A stretch of DNA of 64,000 nucleotides. Source: Adiantum capillus-veneris. Taxonomy: Eukaryota > Streptophyta > Polypodiopsida > Polypodiales > Pteridaceae. This document shows positions 21,476 to 33,209 of the stretch, piece after piece; position 1 is the first letter of the stretch, and each line of letters starts with the position of its first letter. The position numbers were made by a program, and so were the translations under genes. Below the pieces are notes generated by a model. It was not told where the DNA came from and did not search any database. It saw only the letters and a list, made by a program, of their open reading frames with translations. Where the stretch lies: the NCBI GenBank assembly GCA_014529385.2, contig CM043954.1, positions 5,805,806 through 5,869,805 on the forward strand, in the 5' to 3' direction.

Positions 21476-24400
21476 CTATGGGACCAAAGTTACATGTGAT
21501 GTAGTATGTGTATGGCTAATGAGTGACTCTCGATGCTCCAAAATTGTAGTGATGAGAGTCGCAATGGAGAGTCCACACTTTGGCTGGGAGAGGAAAGTGT
21601 GTAGGTCTAAGTTATGGCTGAAAATGTGAGAGAAGCAAGTTCGGATGTGATCAAAAGCTGAGCACTCTAGTAGTGTGTGGTACTCAGACTCTCGAGCTTG
21701 CAGTGAGCATAATGTGCACAATCAATTTGACTCTTCTCCATTGCCCCAATGCCCTATTTCGCATCGAAGGAAATGGGAGCTAAGCCGAATTGCTGCGATA
21801 GTGCGTGTCACGGACAAGGGAATAGGCTCAAGCATGTAAGTGTGAGTACGGTTTCCTCTCTCAGCGAAGAACATGGTTTTGTAGTTGGGGGCAATATAGG
21901 TGGTGTAATGTATGAAGCGTGACCCACCAGATTTCTCCCAAGCCGTAATACATTGGCGTTGTAGAAAAGCTTCATTCACTTGAGAGTCAATTGAAGCATC
22001 ATGTAGCAAGTGTAATGCATCCCATCTCCCAAACCACTTCTTTATGTCTTTCATCCATCCCGTGCTCAAGATCTTGCTTTTATGCGTCTTTTGAACTTTT
22101 TTGCTTGCTTCCCATGCAATTGTAGGAAGTCGATGTGAGGGGTTTTGACGCATCTTTATCATGTACTCTACAACCCTTTCCATGCCCATAACCTCAATTG
22201 GAAGAGATCCCGACTCAAGAAGTAGGAGCATATATGGTGTTTGTGTCTTAACTTGGAGAAAGTTTGTAAGAAAACTCTTTTGGACATTCTCAAACTCTTT
22301 CCAAGTAGACTTTGAGATGCTCCCGCCCCACACTTCAACTCCATAAAGAAGAACCAGTGTCACCAATGCATAAAAAAGATACTTCTTGAGAACCCAACAC
22401 TTGATGTTTCCCGCATTACACATGTTCTCAAATGCATAATATGATCTCTTTCCTGCTTCCAAACGACGCATAGCACATTCATGCCACTTGTGATTGGATG
22501 GAACCTCAAGGCCAAGGTACTTAAAGCTCTCAACAACTTCAAGTGTCTCATTGTTGTACACAATGCATGGCTTCTCCTTATGGTTGGTTTTCACAAGCAT
22601 AACCTTTGTTTTGGATTCATTTACAATCAGCCCACTATGCAAGCAAAAGTTCTCGAGGACAACCATAAGCTTTTGTGCATCTTCTAAAGTGTGTGCTAGA
22701 AGCACTACATCATCCGCATACAACAAAAGCACGATTACCGCATTGCAAATAGTGACCTCTTCAATGCCTTCTTCTTGCATAAAGTCAAGTACCATTTGTT
22801 CCAATTGATCGATGCATAGACCAAAGAGAGTTGGTGACAATGGACATCCTTGTTTAACCCCAATAGTGCTTACAAAAATTTCTGAAATTTCTCTTCCCAT
22901 GCGCAATTGACAAATCACCTTCTCATAGATTCGAGAAACCGCAAGCATAAACTCACTTGGCACTTGGAGTTCTTCCATCCTTCTCCACAAATTGTTACGT
23001 GGAATCATATCAAAGGCTTTCTTAAAGTCCACAAAACAACAATACAATCGCTTGCCTTTCAACCGACTTTCCTCCATGAGAACACGAAGAGTGACAAGAT
23101 GATCAATGGTGCTATGGCATCGACGAAAACCCACTTGTCCCTTTGCACGCTTGTCATTCTCTTCAGCCCAATCACTCAATTTCATTTCCATTATGCACCC
23201 AAACAACTTTGCCATAAGAGACCCAATCATTATAGTCCGGTAGTTGCTTACATTCTTTACATCCCCTCCTTTATGCAAAGGCTTAACCCAATTAGTACTC
23301 CAATCATAAGGCATACCATGTTGAAGTGCAAGGTTGAACATATCACACATCCACTCATGGGTAAAATCTCCTGTCCATTTGATCATCTCCGGCTTGATAC
23401 CTTGAAGATCTCCCGCTTTGCGAGTGGCCAACTTTTCAAGCCCACCGCAACATCCTCAATAGTAAAAAAAAGACGGCATACATGGGAGTGAACCATAAAA
23501 TGGCATTCTTTCAGTATTTGCTTGCTCATATAATTTCCTACAATGTGTGTACGTATCCACTAGACTCAAGTTACCAAAATTCTCAACCCGCTTGCCTCTC
23601 AAGTTTCTCCAAAATCTTCTACATGCATGTGCCTTTTCTTGGACTTGAAATTCTTGTTCCTTTACTTCCCATCTTCTTCTCTTCTTTTGAATCAATGCCT
23701 TGTATGTATGCAAATGACTTTGATAGTTGTCTTTGTCCATAGTTGCATCAAGCTTTATCAAGGACTTTCGAGCATCTTGACATTCTTTATCAAACCACCT
23801 TTTGCGTGATCTATCTTTGTTGATACCATGGAGATGCTTTATGGCAAAGCATTCTTCTGCACAAGAACAAATAGCTTTCTTGAAAGCTTCCCATTTAGTT
23901 TCCAATGGTGCATCACATTGAAGCTTTGGTATCCATAATTTTTTCTCAACCATTTCAATGTACATTGATGCCCGTTTGAAATCCATACATAGTGATAGCT
24001 TCTCTTTCCTTTGGCTGAGATTATCATGCTTAGTTGCTTCTCCACATGAAAGGTCAATACATAAGGTGCGATGGTCGGATTCCGGGGTCCATTGACCAAA
24101 CATAAAACTCTTTATGCGATACATGATGGCTTCAGAGAGTAGCATATAGTCAATCACACTATCCCCATTATGTCTCCTACATGTAAATCCATTGGTTCCA
24201 CTCCACAAAGATACACCATTGGCAATGAGCATACCCATGCTATTACACATGTGTAAAAGTAACTTTCCATAGTGATCCGTCTCTTTCTCATCCATTGAAG
24301 TACGATCATACAAGTGAACTTCCTCCAACTCCCTTGAAATGTATGGCATATCAATTTGTTGAGTATCATGTTGCAATGTTTTTGTGGGAGCATTCATATC

Positions 24401-24868
24401 CCCAAATACAATAACATCACCTTCACCTTTGAAATAAGCAATGTCCTCTTCCAAATCAGAAAATGGTTGATCTCTATCCATGCAAGCATAAAAGGGAGAA
24501 TCATGATGAGGAATGTAGCAACCGGCCACAAAAATGGGTGCTCTTTTTGGTGTCATAATTTTCAGCCATACATAACGTTTGTACTTGTCATCTTTCACAA
24601 TTGATACAAAATCTTCCAATCCTTTCTTAACCATACATGCTAACCCTCCTTGTCCTCTTCGTTGCTTGAGATTCTTTGACCACATCAATGAATGTACATT
24701 GTAATCCTCCAAGCCATTAATCCTTTGTGTATCATGCTCCCAAGTTTCAACAAGAAGTACAACATCGGCTTTGCTTGTTAGTTCATCAATGCCAACCCCC
24801 GCATTCCATGGGTATCCATTACAATTCCAAAAGCATATTTTCAATTGTAACTCGGTCTCATAGGTCAC
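21476..24868 (-). pseudogene. LINE ORF2: APE endonuclease-RT-zinc knuckle, frameshifted
   Basis: The first frame (24868-23456) begins LKICFWNCNGYPWNAG and has VVLLVETWEHD, FGDMNA and the SDH motif of an apurinic-type endonuclease (PESDHRTLC). It breaks at a T8 run (about 23463-23471) and again at a GTGGG (about 23439). RT then runs to 21722 with NYRTIMIGS, GFRRCHSTIDH, FVDFKKAFDMI, GVKQGCPLSPTLFG and YADDVVLL (22709-22720). A TGA at 21722-21724 replaces what is likely an Arg codon (CGA to TGA); the same frame continues with LCTLCSLQARESEYHTLLEC, a CCHC knuckle, to about 21476. Family role: nicks the target and primes reverse transcription. The listed start is a GTG, so the true initiation codon is uncertain. 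Confidence 0.85.
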
Positions 24869-24874
24869 GCATCC

Positions 24875-25825
24875 CTATTTGCTTGAGAGACTTGCCTCCT
24901 CCTTGGGCACATTTTCTTCATGAGAGATCTCCTTGTTTTTATTATTCTTTTCCTCATATGCCTTGCGACGCATATTTTGTTGCTTAATAGTGCGATCTTC
25001 ACATACAAAACATTTTGTATCACTCAAATAGATCCAACTATTATCAAGGATAATCTTTCGCTTGGTCTCATCCGGCATGGTGCATGCAATTGGCCGTTCT
25101 CCTGAGCGAGGAGCTCCTTGCTTCCCCACTCTATGTGCTCCATAAACCATAACTCCGGACATGCCAAAGTGGGTTTTGAAGAAATCTTCAATAACAATGG
25201 CAAGAGAAGGAGGTGTCTCTAACTTCTCTTCGGGAATTCCACGAATAACAATGTTCTTGGAACGTCGCTCCCGTTCCTTCAACTCCTCCACATCCACATT
25301 CTCAACATTCTTTGCTTGAACCATAGCTTGCATGATTGAGGAATTAGAAACCACATTGCTACCACATACATCAGCCCAAGACTTGTTTGTGCATACATTT
25401 TTCATGTCGCATACATCCCGGCTCATAGTGTCAAATTTCTCTTCTTTCAATACATGGTCATGCTCTACTTTGCTCATCCGCTCCTTCAAAGCATTCAAGT
25501 CCACAAGAGAGCGTTTACATTCCTTGACTTCCTCTTCAAGTTGCATGAAACGTGTTGTTTGCATCTCAAGTGTCCTCTTGAGATTCTCATTCTCAACCAC
25601 AAGTACCCTTAGTGTGCCATTCTCCATTGCAAGTGCTTGTAAGTCTTCGCCTTGTTTGTTTACGGTCTCTTGCAATGATACCAAGTACGCCATGATCATG
25701 GTTTCCGATGTCGTTGGTTGGGTGGTTGTGTTGCTATCTCCACACTTAGGAGATTTTGGATCATTTTCCACAATGGTTGTGGACCTTGTTGAAGAAGAAG
25801 AACCCTTGCGAGTGCCGGAAGACAT
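24875..25825 (-). CDS. LINE ORF1: coiled-coil, RRM-like nucleic-acid-binding protein
   Basis: 316 residues. A Ser/Thr-rich start is followed by a leucine/heptad-rich coiled coil (about residues 50-130) and then a conserved block SKNIVIRGIPEE ... VYGAHRVGK ... RPIACTM ... KRKIILDNSW ... EDRTIKQQNMRRKAYE. That order (NIVIRG, a RxG segment, RPI, K..IL, then ED.T....R.R) is the RRM/C-terminal domain of L1-type ORF1 proteins, which trimerise through the coiled coil and coat the element RNA. The start ATG is the first in frame and the frame is open. The last codons precede ORF2 by a few bases, suggesting a dicistronic RNA. Confidence 0.8.
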   Translation of the reverse strand: MSSGTRKGSSSSTRSTTIVENDPKSPKCGDSNTTTQPTTSETMIMAYLVSLQETVNKQGEDLQALAMENGTLRVLVVENENLKRTLEMQTTRFMQLEEEVKECKRSLVDLNALKERMSKVEHDHVLKEEKFDTMSRDVCDMKNVCTNKSWADVCGSNVVSNSSIMQAMVQAKNVENVDVEELKERERRSKNIVIRGIPEEKLETPPSLAIVIEDFFKTHFGMSGVMVYGAHRVGKQGAPRSGERPIACTMPDETKRKIILDNSWIYLSDTKCFVCEDRTIKQQNMRRKAYEEKNNKNKEISHEENVPKEEASLSSK

Positions 25826-25967
25826 TGTATGTAAAATAGGAGATGAGAATCAATTTTGTTGAACCTGTTCACTTCGGAAATGCTACTACAGAAATGCCTT
25901 CAATAACTCTGAAAATTTCTGTCTTTACATCAATGCGTAGAGTAAATTGTGATGGATTTATTCTAAG

Positions 25968-26145
25968 CTTTATTCAAGATTTTTCAAATATCCATAGATT
26001 TATTGCAAGCTTTTTCTCCTATTATGTTTCCTATAAATAGGCCTTGAGTCTTTCACTTTCTACCTTGCTTACAATTGAATTAGTGAAGAGCTCAGCCTGC
26101 AAGGGTCTACAGGTTCAAGGTGTGGTGAATCCAATTATGCTAATT

Positions 26146-26150
<5 letters not shown>
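25968..26150. repeat. diverged duplicate of 26690-26930
   Basis: Both copies contain TTATTC(C/A)AAG, then ATTTATTNCAAGCT, a TATA-like CATAAATAGGC/CTATAAATAGGC, TTTCTACCTTG-type sequence, and AGCCTG(C/T)(A/G)A(A/G)GG. They resemble two old LTR-like promoter regions in direct orientation around a central block. I cannot define ends or a target duplication. Confidence 0.45.

Positions 26151-26222
<72 letters not shown>
26149..26222. repeat. (GA)n microsatellite
   Basis: About 36 GA units between the LINE 5' flank and the duplicated block that follows. Confidence 0.95.
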
Positions 26223-26225
<3 letters not shown>

Positions 26226-26557
26226 ATAAATTAGGAGGAGTCCGGAAATTCTACCAAGGTAACAAAGAACCAAGGTTTTATTTGGGGATCATCCATGGAT
26301 AACTACATCTAAAGCTCTCTAACTCTCTCTTTGAATACTCACGTTCTTGTTTGAATTTAGTCTCTCTCTCTCTCTCTCTCTCTCTCCACCTCACCCAAGC
26401 ATGAATAAGAGGGTGAGGTGGAGGGAGGGAGTTAGAGAGAGAGGGGGGGAATAAATTGGAGGAGGCCGGAGATGCTACCAAGGTATCAAAGATCCAAGGA
26501 TTTATTTGGGTATCATCCATGGATACGTAGATTTAAAGCTCTCTAACTCTCTCCCTA
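26222..26557. repeat. ~112-bp direct repeats, 225-bp period
   Basis: 26222-26333 and 26447-26557 both read GGGAATAAATT(A/G)GAGGAG, then CTACCAAGGTA, CCATGGATA and AAAGCTCTCTAACTCTCTC. The spacer holds CT repeats and a GGTGAGGTGGAGGGAGGGAG stretch that is partly self-complementary with the flanking CTCTCCACCTCACC. Confidence 0.8.
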
Positions 26558-26694
26558 CCTCCCTCCACCTCTCCCTCGCGTTCATGAATAGGTGAGTCCA
26601 CCTCTCCCTCGCGTTCATGAATAGGTGAGTGCTAGCATTCACCTAGTCATGAACACGAGGGAGTGGTGGAGGGAGGTAGGGAGAGAGTTAGAGA
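26537..26694. repeat. large foldback (inverted repeat)
   Basis: The left arm GCTCTCTAACTCTCTCCCTA, continuing through CCTCCCTCCACCTCTCCCTCGCGTTCATGA, is complemented by the right arm TCATGAACACGAGGGAG ... GGGAGAGAGTTAGAGAGC. Arms are about 60 bp. The CCACCTCTCCCTCGCGTTCATGAATAGGTGAGT part of the left arm is duplicated in tandem, so one copy loops out. Confidence 0.8.
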
Positions 26695-26939
26695 GCATTA
26701 TTCCAAGATTTATCAAGGACCCATATATTTATTCCAAGCTCCTAGATATGAGGTAAGAAAAGGGAAAAGAGTGATCAAGAGGGAGATTGGAAGGGAGGAG
26801 GGAAGAAGGGAGGGTGAGAGATCCATTGTTTTGTTGCCCATAAATAGGCTCTGAGGCTATCACTTCTACCTTGACTTAAACTTCACTTGGTGAAAATTTT
26901 AGCCTGTGAAGGTAAACCTATTCAGCTCTTTTTTATCTA

Positions 26940-29300
26940 GTTGAAATTTTATTCAGTTGTTTCAATTCGATCTATTTAAGCTCTGGGAATTGGATTTGCT
27001 CAGAGGGTGGGATCTGGTAACATTGTCAATAAAAAATGTGCTTTCTTTTTTATAGCTATTTTATAAGTCTCTTATAGATATGCTCAAGATAAAATCAATT
27101 AGCCTCTTAAAGATAGGCTACGGATGCTTGGTGTTTTGCCATATTTGAGTTGAGTATCTGAATGTTATTAAATCTGAGCAAGAAAATTTTTAGTTGAGTT
27201 GAAAAAAGATGTGTTACTTGTTTGCAAATCAAATCTTTGTAAGTCTTTTATTAGTTCTCTCTGAAGATGGCCAAGAAGTCTGATGTTAGGGCTTGTGTTG
27301 AGTTCATTTAAAATAGAGCGGCCATTGGTATAGGTCAAATAGAGAAGACTTCAAACCTAGCAAATTCACATGGAAGTAGATTGCCTTAAGGTTTATTTTC
27401 TGTTGCTGTGTTACAAGTGTATGATGGTAAGGATGATCCATTGCCTCATATTCCTTCAACAAAGTAAAGAAGGCTGAGAATAGCCTTGTTGCATGGCAAA
27501 AGAGAGATCTGGTAATTAATTTATTCATCTCTATAAACACCATATAGCATAATTTGTCGACTACCTGATGAAAGCTTGGTTGATAACTAATCTATACTAT
27601 ACCATTTTTTACCAAGGCTGCAAGAAAAGATCAAGAAGAAATGTCTACATCTGCTAGTCTAATATATCAAATACCGTACATGCCAGTCCAATGCCATCAT
27701 TACATGCCACAACATTTAAGAAATTTGAAAAAACTGCAAATGGCAGGTAAATCATGAATCCCTACTACCATGGGTTCCTCTTTGTTGTTTGGGAAAGCTA
27801 GAAAAAGCAAGGCAAGTCAACTGGGACACCAAGCGGCTGCAACCTCTAGCCGATGCATTTTTGTTGGAGGGGTATTATGAACCCAAGGGAAGCTTCATCT
27901 GCTCTCTTGATGCACCAGGATATCCTCCCATTGTAGACAATGACATCAAGAAGACATGGGATCCCCTTTGACGTGTAGTAAATGAAGAGTTTGAGACTGA
28001 CATCGAGGGTACTAGCTGAGCAACCTGTGTGGAAAAATGTTGTACACTTGGGATGGAAACCATAGGCTTGCCTTTTGGATGGGAGTCCTAAAAGAAAGTA
28101 ATATATGTTGATTGTGTTATTTTTCAAGGATTTATACAAATGCTTTGAATGTGTGTCTTCCTTATTATGTTAGGTAGTAGCATACAAAAAAGATGCAGAT
28201 CTGCACCCTCGAGTACGAGTAGGCCTAGTGAAAGTAGATTCATGAAATGAAGCAGGCATGTTGAGCTAAAGTGATGTGTATAAACAAGTAAGATCTCTCC
28301 TACACTCGTGTTTGCAGCTGCCTAAAATTATTGCAAGATTGAGTTTGAATCACATTGCTTCAATATCTTGTAGATTGAACGAGTCGGGATACGTATCCAC
28401 ATCTTACACAGACATGTTGTGGATGGTTCAAAAAATTATGGGTTTTTCTTCAAAGGAAACAATCATGGCGAAACTACCATGTGTAGTGTATAGTTGGATG
28501 CAGGTAGAGATAGATAAAAGGGAGGAAAGAGGTCCTGGTACAATGTGCCAGTCGCATTGATATCGCAGATTCTTCATCCAATATGTCTTTAGGATAGTCA
28601 ACTTGTTAAACAACAAAATATTTGGATCAATATTCTTTTTAATTGTTGTCACCAGAGCCTGCAAGAAAAATATACGCTTGCCTTGAAAAAAATTGTGGCA
28701 GAGAAAAATAAGATGTTGCCGACACAATTTCAAGCTCAGTACAAAAGAGCATTCTTTCAGGCGGACGTGTAGTCTAAAAAAATGACAAGATATGCATTGG
28801 CAATTGTTGACCCTGCATTGGGAGATGAATGGTGGAGGTGGGTTGATCTTGGATTTTGTTCAAAACTATAACAAATGTTCAAAGTGAATGTCTCCATTAA
28901 CCACTTTCAACTATTGTGCAGGACATTGCGCACAATCAAGTGGACCAGTAAACCAAAGTGGATAACGGAGGGAAAGATTGTACAGGCTGGCATGTGAACC
29001 TCTTCCAACATAGAAAAAACATTCATCTTGCATGCAATGGCCTCTGGTGATCCAGAAGATGTGAAGAGTTTGGACATTTCTCAAACTATTGAGTGCATTT
29101 GATTGCCATGCCAATAAAAAATCGAGTCATTGAGATAGATTGTTTCAATTTGACAAATTCATTTTTTCATTTTCCTAGGGGAATTTTCTATTTTTTGAGA
29201 GTGTTTGAGGATCGGCAGAGAATGTTTACAATTGTACCCGCAGTATACATGAGGAATCCCTAAATCCGAGCCAATAAAAGCGAGCAAACCATAAACCGAG
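26940..29300. other. decayed coding-like DNA, family not recognised
   Basis: Plus-strand frames give readable but broken stretches: MAKKSDVRACVEFI near 27270, a 60-residue segment with DAFLLEGYYEPKG at 27789-27968, a 94-residue segment with SYTDMLWMVQKIMGF at 28276-28557, and LAIVDPALGDEWWRWVDLG near 28797. Stops and frame changes lie between them. I cannot assign a family and see no LTR or TIR ends. Probably one or more eroded transposon genes. Confidence 0.4.
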
Positions 29301-29315
29301 CAAAACTAACAATTT

Positions 29316-29580
29316 TTTTTGATATCCTTGTGCAATATATTAGTTGTAATACAAAATTACCCAAACCATAAACTTTTTTTTGATATCCTTGTATACAAAA
29401 TTTTTTGATATCCTTGTGCAATATATTAGTTGTAATACAAAATTACGCAAACCATAAACTCTTTTTACGCAATCCGCAAACTTTTTTTTGATATCCTTGC
29501 AATACAGAATTACAAAAACCATAAACTTTGCAAAACTTACAATGTTTTTTTATATCCTTGTGCAATATATTAGTTGTATA
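29316..29580. repeat. degenerate tandem repeat (TTTTTTTGATATCCTTG units)
   Basis: Five to six occurrences of TTTTTT(T/G)(A/G)TATCCTTG are followed by variable parts of CAATATATTAGTTGTAATACAAAATTAC and AACCATAAACTTTT. Unit length varies because pieces are missing in some copies. Confidence 0.8.
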
Positions 29581-29583
29581 TAT

Positions 29584-29734
29584 TGTTGTGTGTGGTTGTG
29601 TAGGTAGAGGCCGGCTACCTAGTGTGGTCAGACATGTTATGGTTGTAACTGCTTGATGGTAATATAAGGAGGTGCCGAATGAGAGAGAGGCACACTTGGT
29701 TTGGTCGTGTAGACAGAGTCGACCACACACCACA
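29584..29734. mobile_element. 151-bp miniature element, solo-LTR-like or MITE
   Basis: Ends are TGTTGTGTGTGGT and ACCACACACCACA, inverted with one mismatch, starting TG and ending CA. They are flanked by ATAT on both sides (29580-29583 and 29735-29738). A TATAAGG box lies near 29663. TG...CA plus a TATA box suits a very short solo LTR (TRIM-like); a small inverted-repeat DNA element is the alternative. The flank is itself AT-rich, so the 4-bp duplication is weak evidence. Confidence 0.55.
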
Positions 29735-30005
29735 ATATCTTGGATTTTTGTTGGTTAGAAATACTCCTACTTAGTTTCTTAACTTATAAAAATAATTTTA
29801 AATTGTTCTATCTCTAACACATGCCAAAAAACTTCCATCAACATTGAAATTAACCAAAAAGGTGTATTGCATCTACAAATAAAAATGGAGAGTGCAACAA
29901 AAAAAATACCGCCGCAGTAGAATATTTGGGGCAAGACTTAATAGCCATAAGCACATATCACCGAAAAAACTACTTCTATAAAACCATAGCAAGGTCCACA
30001 AGCCT

Positions 30006-33000
30006 TTAAGGCTGCATCAGCACCCGTGAACCTCCAAGTGCTTGGACTAACTCCAATTTCATTAAAGCCGCCTGATGCATGAGCTCATGAGCATGAGGGT
30101 CAAGGCCAAGTACTTGCAAAAATATGAAGTAAATGTGCTTACATGGCATATACACAAGGCGCTTGCTTTCCCAATTTTGAAAATCCGCGCAAGTACATCT
30201 AGGAAAATCTGACATTGTCATAGAGTATGTCACTCCCTTTGCACTTGACCCCTTAGTATTAACATAGAAAACATGTGTTTCATTGCAAACCACAATGACC
30301 TCTCGCACCAACTCTGCTGCCATGGTTCTACCCACTTCAATCTTGCCATGAAACTTCTTTTGTTAATCGTGATCTCCATTTCACAATCTTTCCATCTCTA
30401 AATTTGGGACGGATGCTGCTAGCAACTCTTTGGTTCAATGGAACTGTTTCATGCATTGTTGATGCTGATGTAACTCCTGCTTGCAAAACAAAACCATTGG
30501 TTTACAACTGCGTTACCTCTTTAGGTTGCAAATTTGTGCCCTCTGCGACCACTTAAACACCGAGAGTTGGACCTGGTGGCCCTTTGATTATGCTGTGAAC
30601 CTTCCAGGTGTGCATGTTATTGGAGTTACAAAACCAAATGAACCCTTCCACAAGGCCTCCCAATTGTGAACCTGATGGAGGATATTTCCTGCGACCCCAA
30701 AAACAAGGAGTTGGCACCCCTATTTTGGCATCCGTTGAATAGGCATTAATGAATCGCCCACATCGATCTCCATCTTTTGACACCACACCAAAACAAGTCA
30801 TCTTTCACCCAGGTTTTGTTCTCCTTATTGCCCAAACTGACTTTGCTACATTTACTTCAGGATATGGGATATCCTTTGAAGCTGTTTTTTTGTGTTGAAG
30901 CCCACCAATTGAAGTTGTCATTGTAACATACTCTGGCCTGTGGCTATCCTCCTCCAAGACAATATTTGCATCAGCAAAAATTGGCCTCTTTTTTCTAATA
31001 CTCTTTTCTTGGAGTATATTTCTATTCATTCTAGGCCCCTATTGACACCCATTTCATGCATTGAAGAATGTGTGAAATCAACTAGTTTCTTTCCAGCTTC
31101 CGTGGAAGTAGATGAAGGTCGGGTCATGAAGTGATCTGCCAAATCTTTAATGCCGGGACCGGTGGAGCTCCCAACACCTTTCAAATAGGCATTATATTTC
31201 ACGATTTGAAGCACGGCTAAAGCCATATCTGCACATGCTGCCTCATATAAACTTATATCATCCTTGTAACCAACCGAGGCACGCATACTAGTATGTTTTG
31301 ACTCAGACAAGTTTGTGTTAGGGACAAAGATACCTGCAGCATCTTGTGATACAAATCTTTCCCCCCAATGAGGCACTTGTACATCCCACCAAGCCAACCA
31401 TGTCTCCAATGAAGCAATCTCCCCTTCAATGTCCATTTCTGTTTTCCAAAATCTTCTAAGATCTCCCTTACAATGCTCGGCCGCATTCTCTATAGGTGCA
31501 GTTCTCCACTTGCGACACAAAATCTTGTGCTCCTCTTGAAATGTTGGACGGATGCACTTGACAGTATGTCAAACCATACTTTGCTCCCAATGAAACAAAC
31601 ATGATCTCTCTTTGTTTGGAGTAGACTTCTTTGCTCCTCCAAAATAAACAGTACGCACAACAATCCAATTGGCACTGGCTTCATCTGCCATAAATCCCCT
31701 GAACTCTAGCTTATCAGAACCCTGTTGCTTAACCACATTGTTCAACATCTTCCAAAATTCAATCTGAGCATATTTATTTTCAACGCTAAACTCATCAGTT
31801 GCAATGGTGAGTAGCTCTCGCACATAAGGGTCATAGACATGCGCTGACATAGTCGGCCATCCTTGAACACGGTGACCATGATCAAAGTGCACCCACATTT
31901 TCTCCAAATTACCTCCAGGAAGCATGCGATTCACCAAATCAACTCCACTGCCCGGTCCCTTAATTGACATATTAAATACATGAGGTTGTACTTTATCACC
32001 CAATTGGCTTGGAAAAAGGATACTATGGATAAAAGAATATCTACACTTGCTTTTCAAGTCAAGCACTGCCTCGAGACCTTTTGAAGTGATATTCTTTGAT
32101 CTTTTTGCAGACTCCAAACTTTGTTTGAGTCTCCTTTTATTTGACAGGGGAGTCATACTGTCAAGGAATTCAGCAAATTCCAAATCTTCAATCATAGCAC
32201 TTGCAATTGAACCTACTCCAATAAGCTTTTCCATGATAAGATCATTAGTGATGGACCGCTCCAATTGTTTCGCAGTCACCAAAGGGTTCTGACTTGCTCG
32301 ATCAAGCAACATTTCATCTATGTGACTTTCAACCATCTGACTCCTCCCTTCTGCACATGGATGATTATGTTCTCCAAGATGCAAAGCACACCTAGTACAA
32401 TTATGCTTATCTCTAGGCAAACAATAGTAAATAACTACAGGACATATAGATACATTTGGGAATTTGTCCACAATGAGTGCATACCAGTGTGCCATACTGA
32501 GAAGAGATCAATCCTTTAGGACTAGATTTAACAAGACAACCTCGCCATTGAGACTCATTGAACATATTTGAGCGCAAACAAAAGGGACAATCAATGTTGA
32601 TGCAACGCAAATGCCCAAAGAATCTATTAAATCTAACAATGCCATTAAAACCATCACTGCTACAAGTGACATACTCTGTCCACATGTGACTATCATGTCT
32701 TTGCTCCATACCACTCATACCTGAAGAATTACCAGATGGCGGTAATTCAAAAGCAATATACCCATCATAATGAGCTGGGAGCTCATCAGTACATACCACT
32801 TTCTTGGCTTGATGGAGGGCAATATATAAATTTCCTTGCAATGGCATAAACTTAATCATGTCAATAACACTCGCATTGATCTCAAAGAGAGGTACTTTCT
32901 TGTCTTAAATGTCTTGAGAAACTCTGCCAATGCCAGCATCAATCTCATCCTCACTTCTCATATCCACCTTATAGAGTTGGTGTTGTTCATGATCAAGCAT

Positions 33001-33207
33001 AAAAGTTTGCTCACCATCTGATGATATAGTAGCTTCTACCTTGACTTGCAGTCCAGATAATGTTAGTGGACACAGATAGAAATTAGCATCACGAAGTTCA
33101 AAATGTTCTTGCAAAGAAGCAACTGTCAAAGAATAAATTCTAGTATCAAACATAAGCACTAGCTTCTGTCCACGCCCTAGACCAAAAACTGTAATGCATC
33201 TCCCCAT
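30006..33207 (-). pseudogene. MULE-like transposase with SWIM zinc finger, frameshifted
   Basis: Reading 33207 downward: an N-terminal segment (MGRCITVFGLGRGQ...), then a Cys-rich domain FGHLRCINIDCPFC ... CTHCG ... YYCLPRDKHNCTRCALHLGE HNHP (frame change near 32430). A central region follows with MSIKGPGSGVDLVNRMLPGG, WVHFDHGHRVQGWP, QIEFWKMLNNV, FRGFMADEASANW and RSCLFHWEQS. After another frame change near 31565 comes CRKWRT ... LAWWDVQVPHWGERFV ... NLSESKHTSM. The C-terminus (30335-30006) has PRCTCADFQN ... YMPCKHIYF, a C-x-C...C-x-H SWIM finger. This order is that of Mutator-like (MULE) transposases; candidate catalytic acidic residues are in FDHGH, FMADEAS and SESKH. No long TIR was found on either side. 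It is divergently placed relative to the methyltransferase gene. Confidence 0.65.
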
Positions 33208-33209
33208 GG

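Larger units (their letters stand above)
21440..25860 (-). mobile_element. near-complete LINE (non-LTR retrotransposon)
   Basis: It has an ORF1 (25825-24875) and an ORF2 (24868 to about 21476) spaced a few bases apart, with endonuclease, RT and C-terminal zinc knuckle in the order of L1-like elements. The 3' end runs into a (TC)n tract, not poly(A). I see no clear target duplication; GA tracts lie near both ends, so it may have inserted into a microsatellite. ORF2 carries two frameshifts and one stop, so the copy is dead but young. Confidence 0.85.

Noticed and set aside
22907-23491. 194-aa plus-strand ORF opposite the LINE RT
   Set aside because: Antisense shadow of ORF2.
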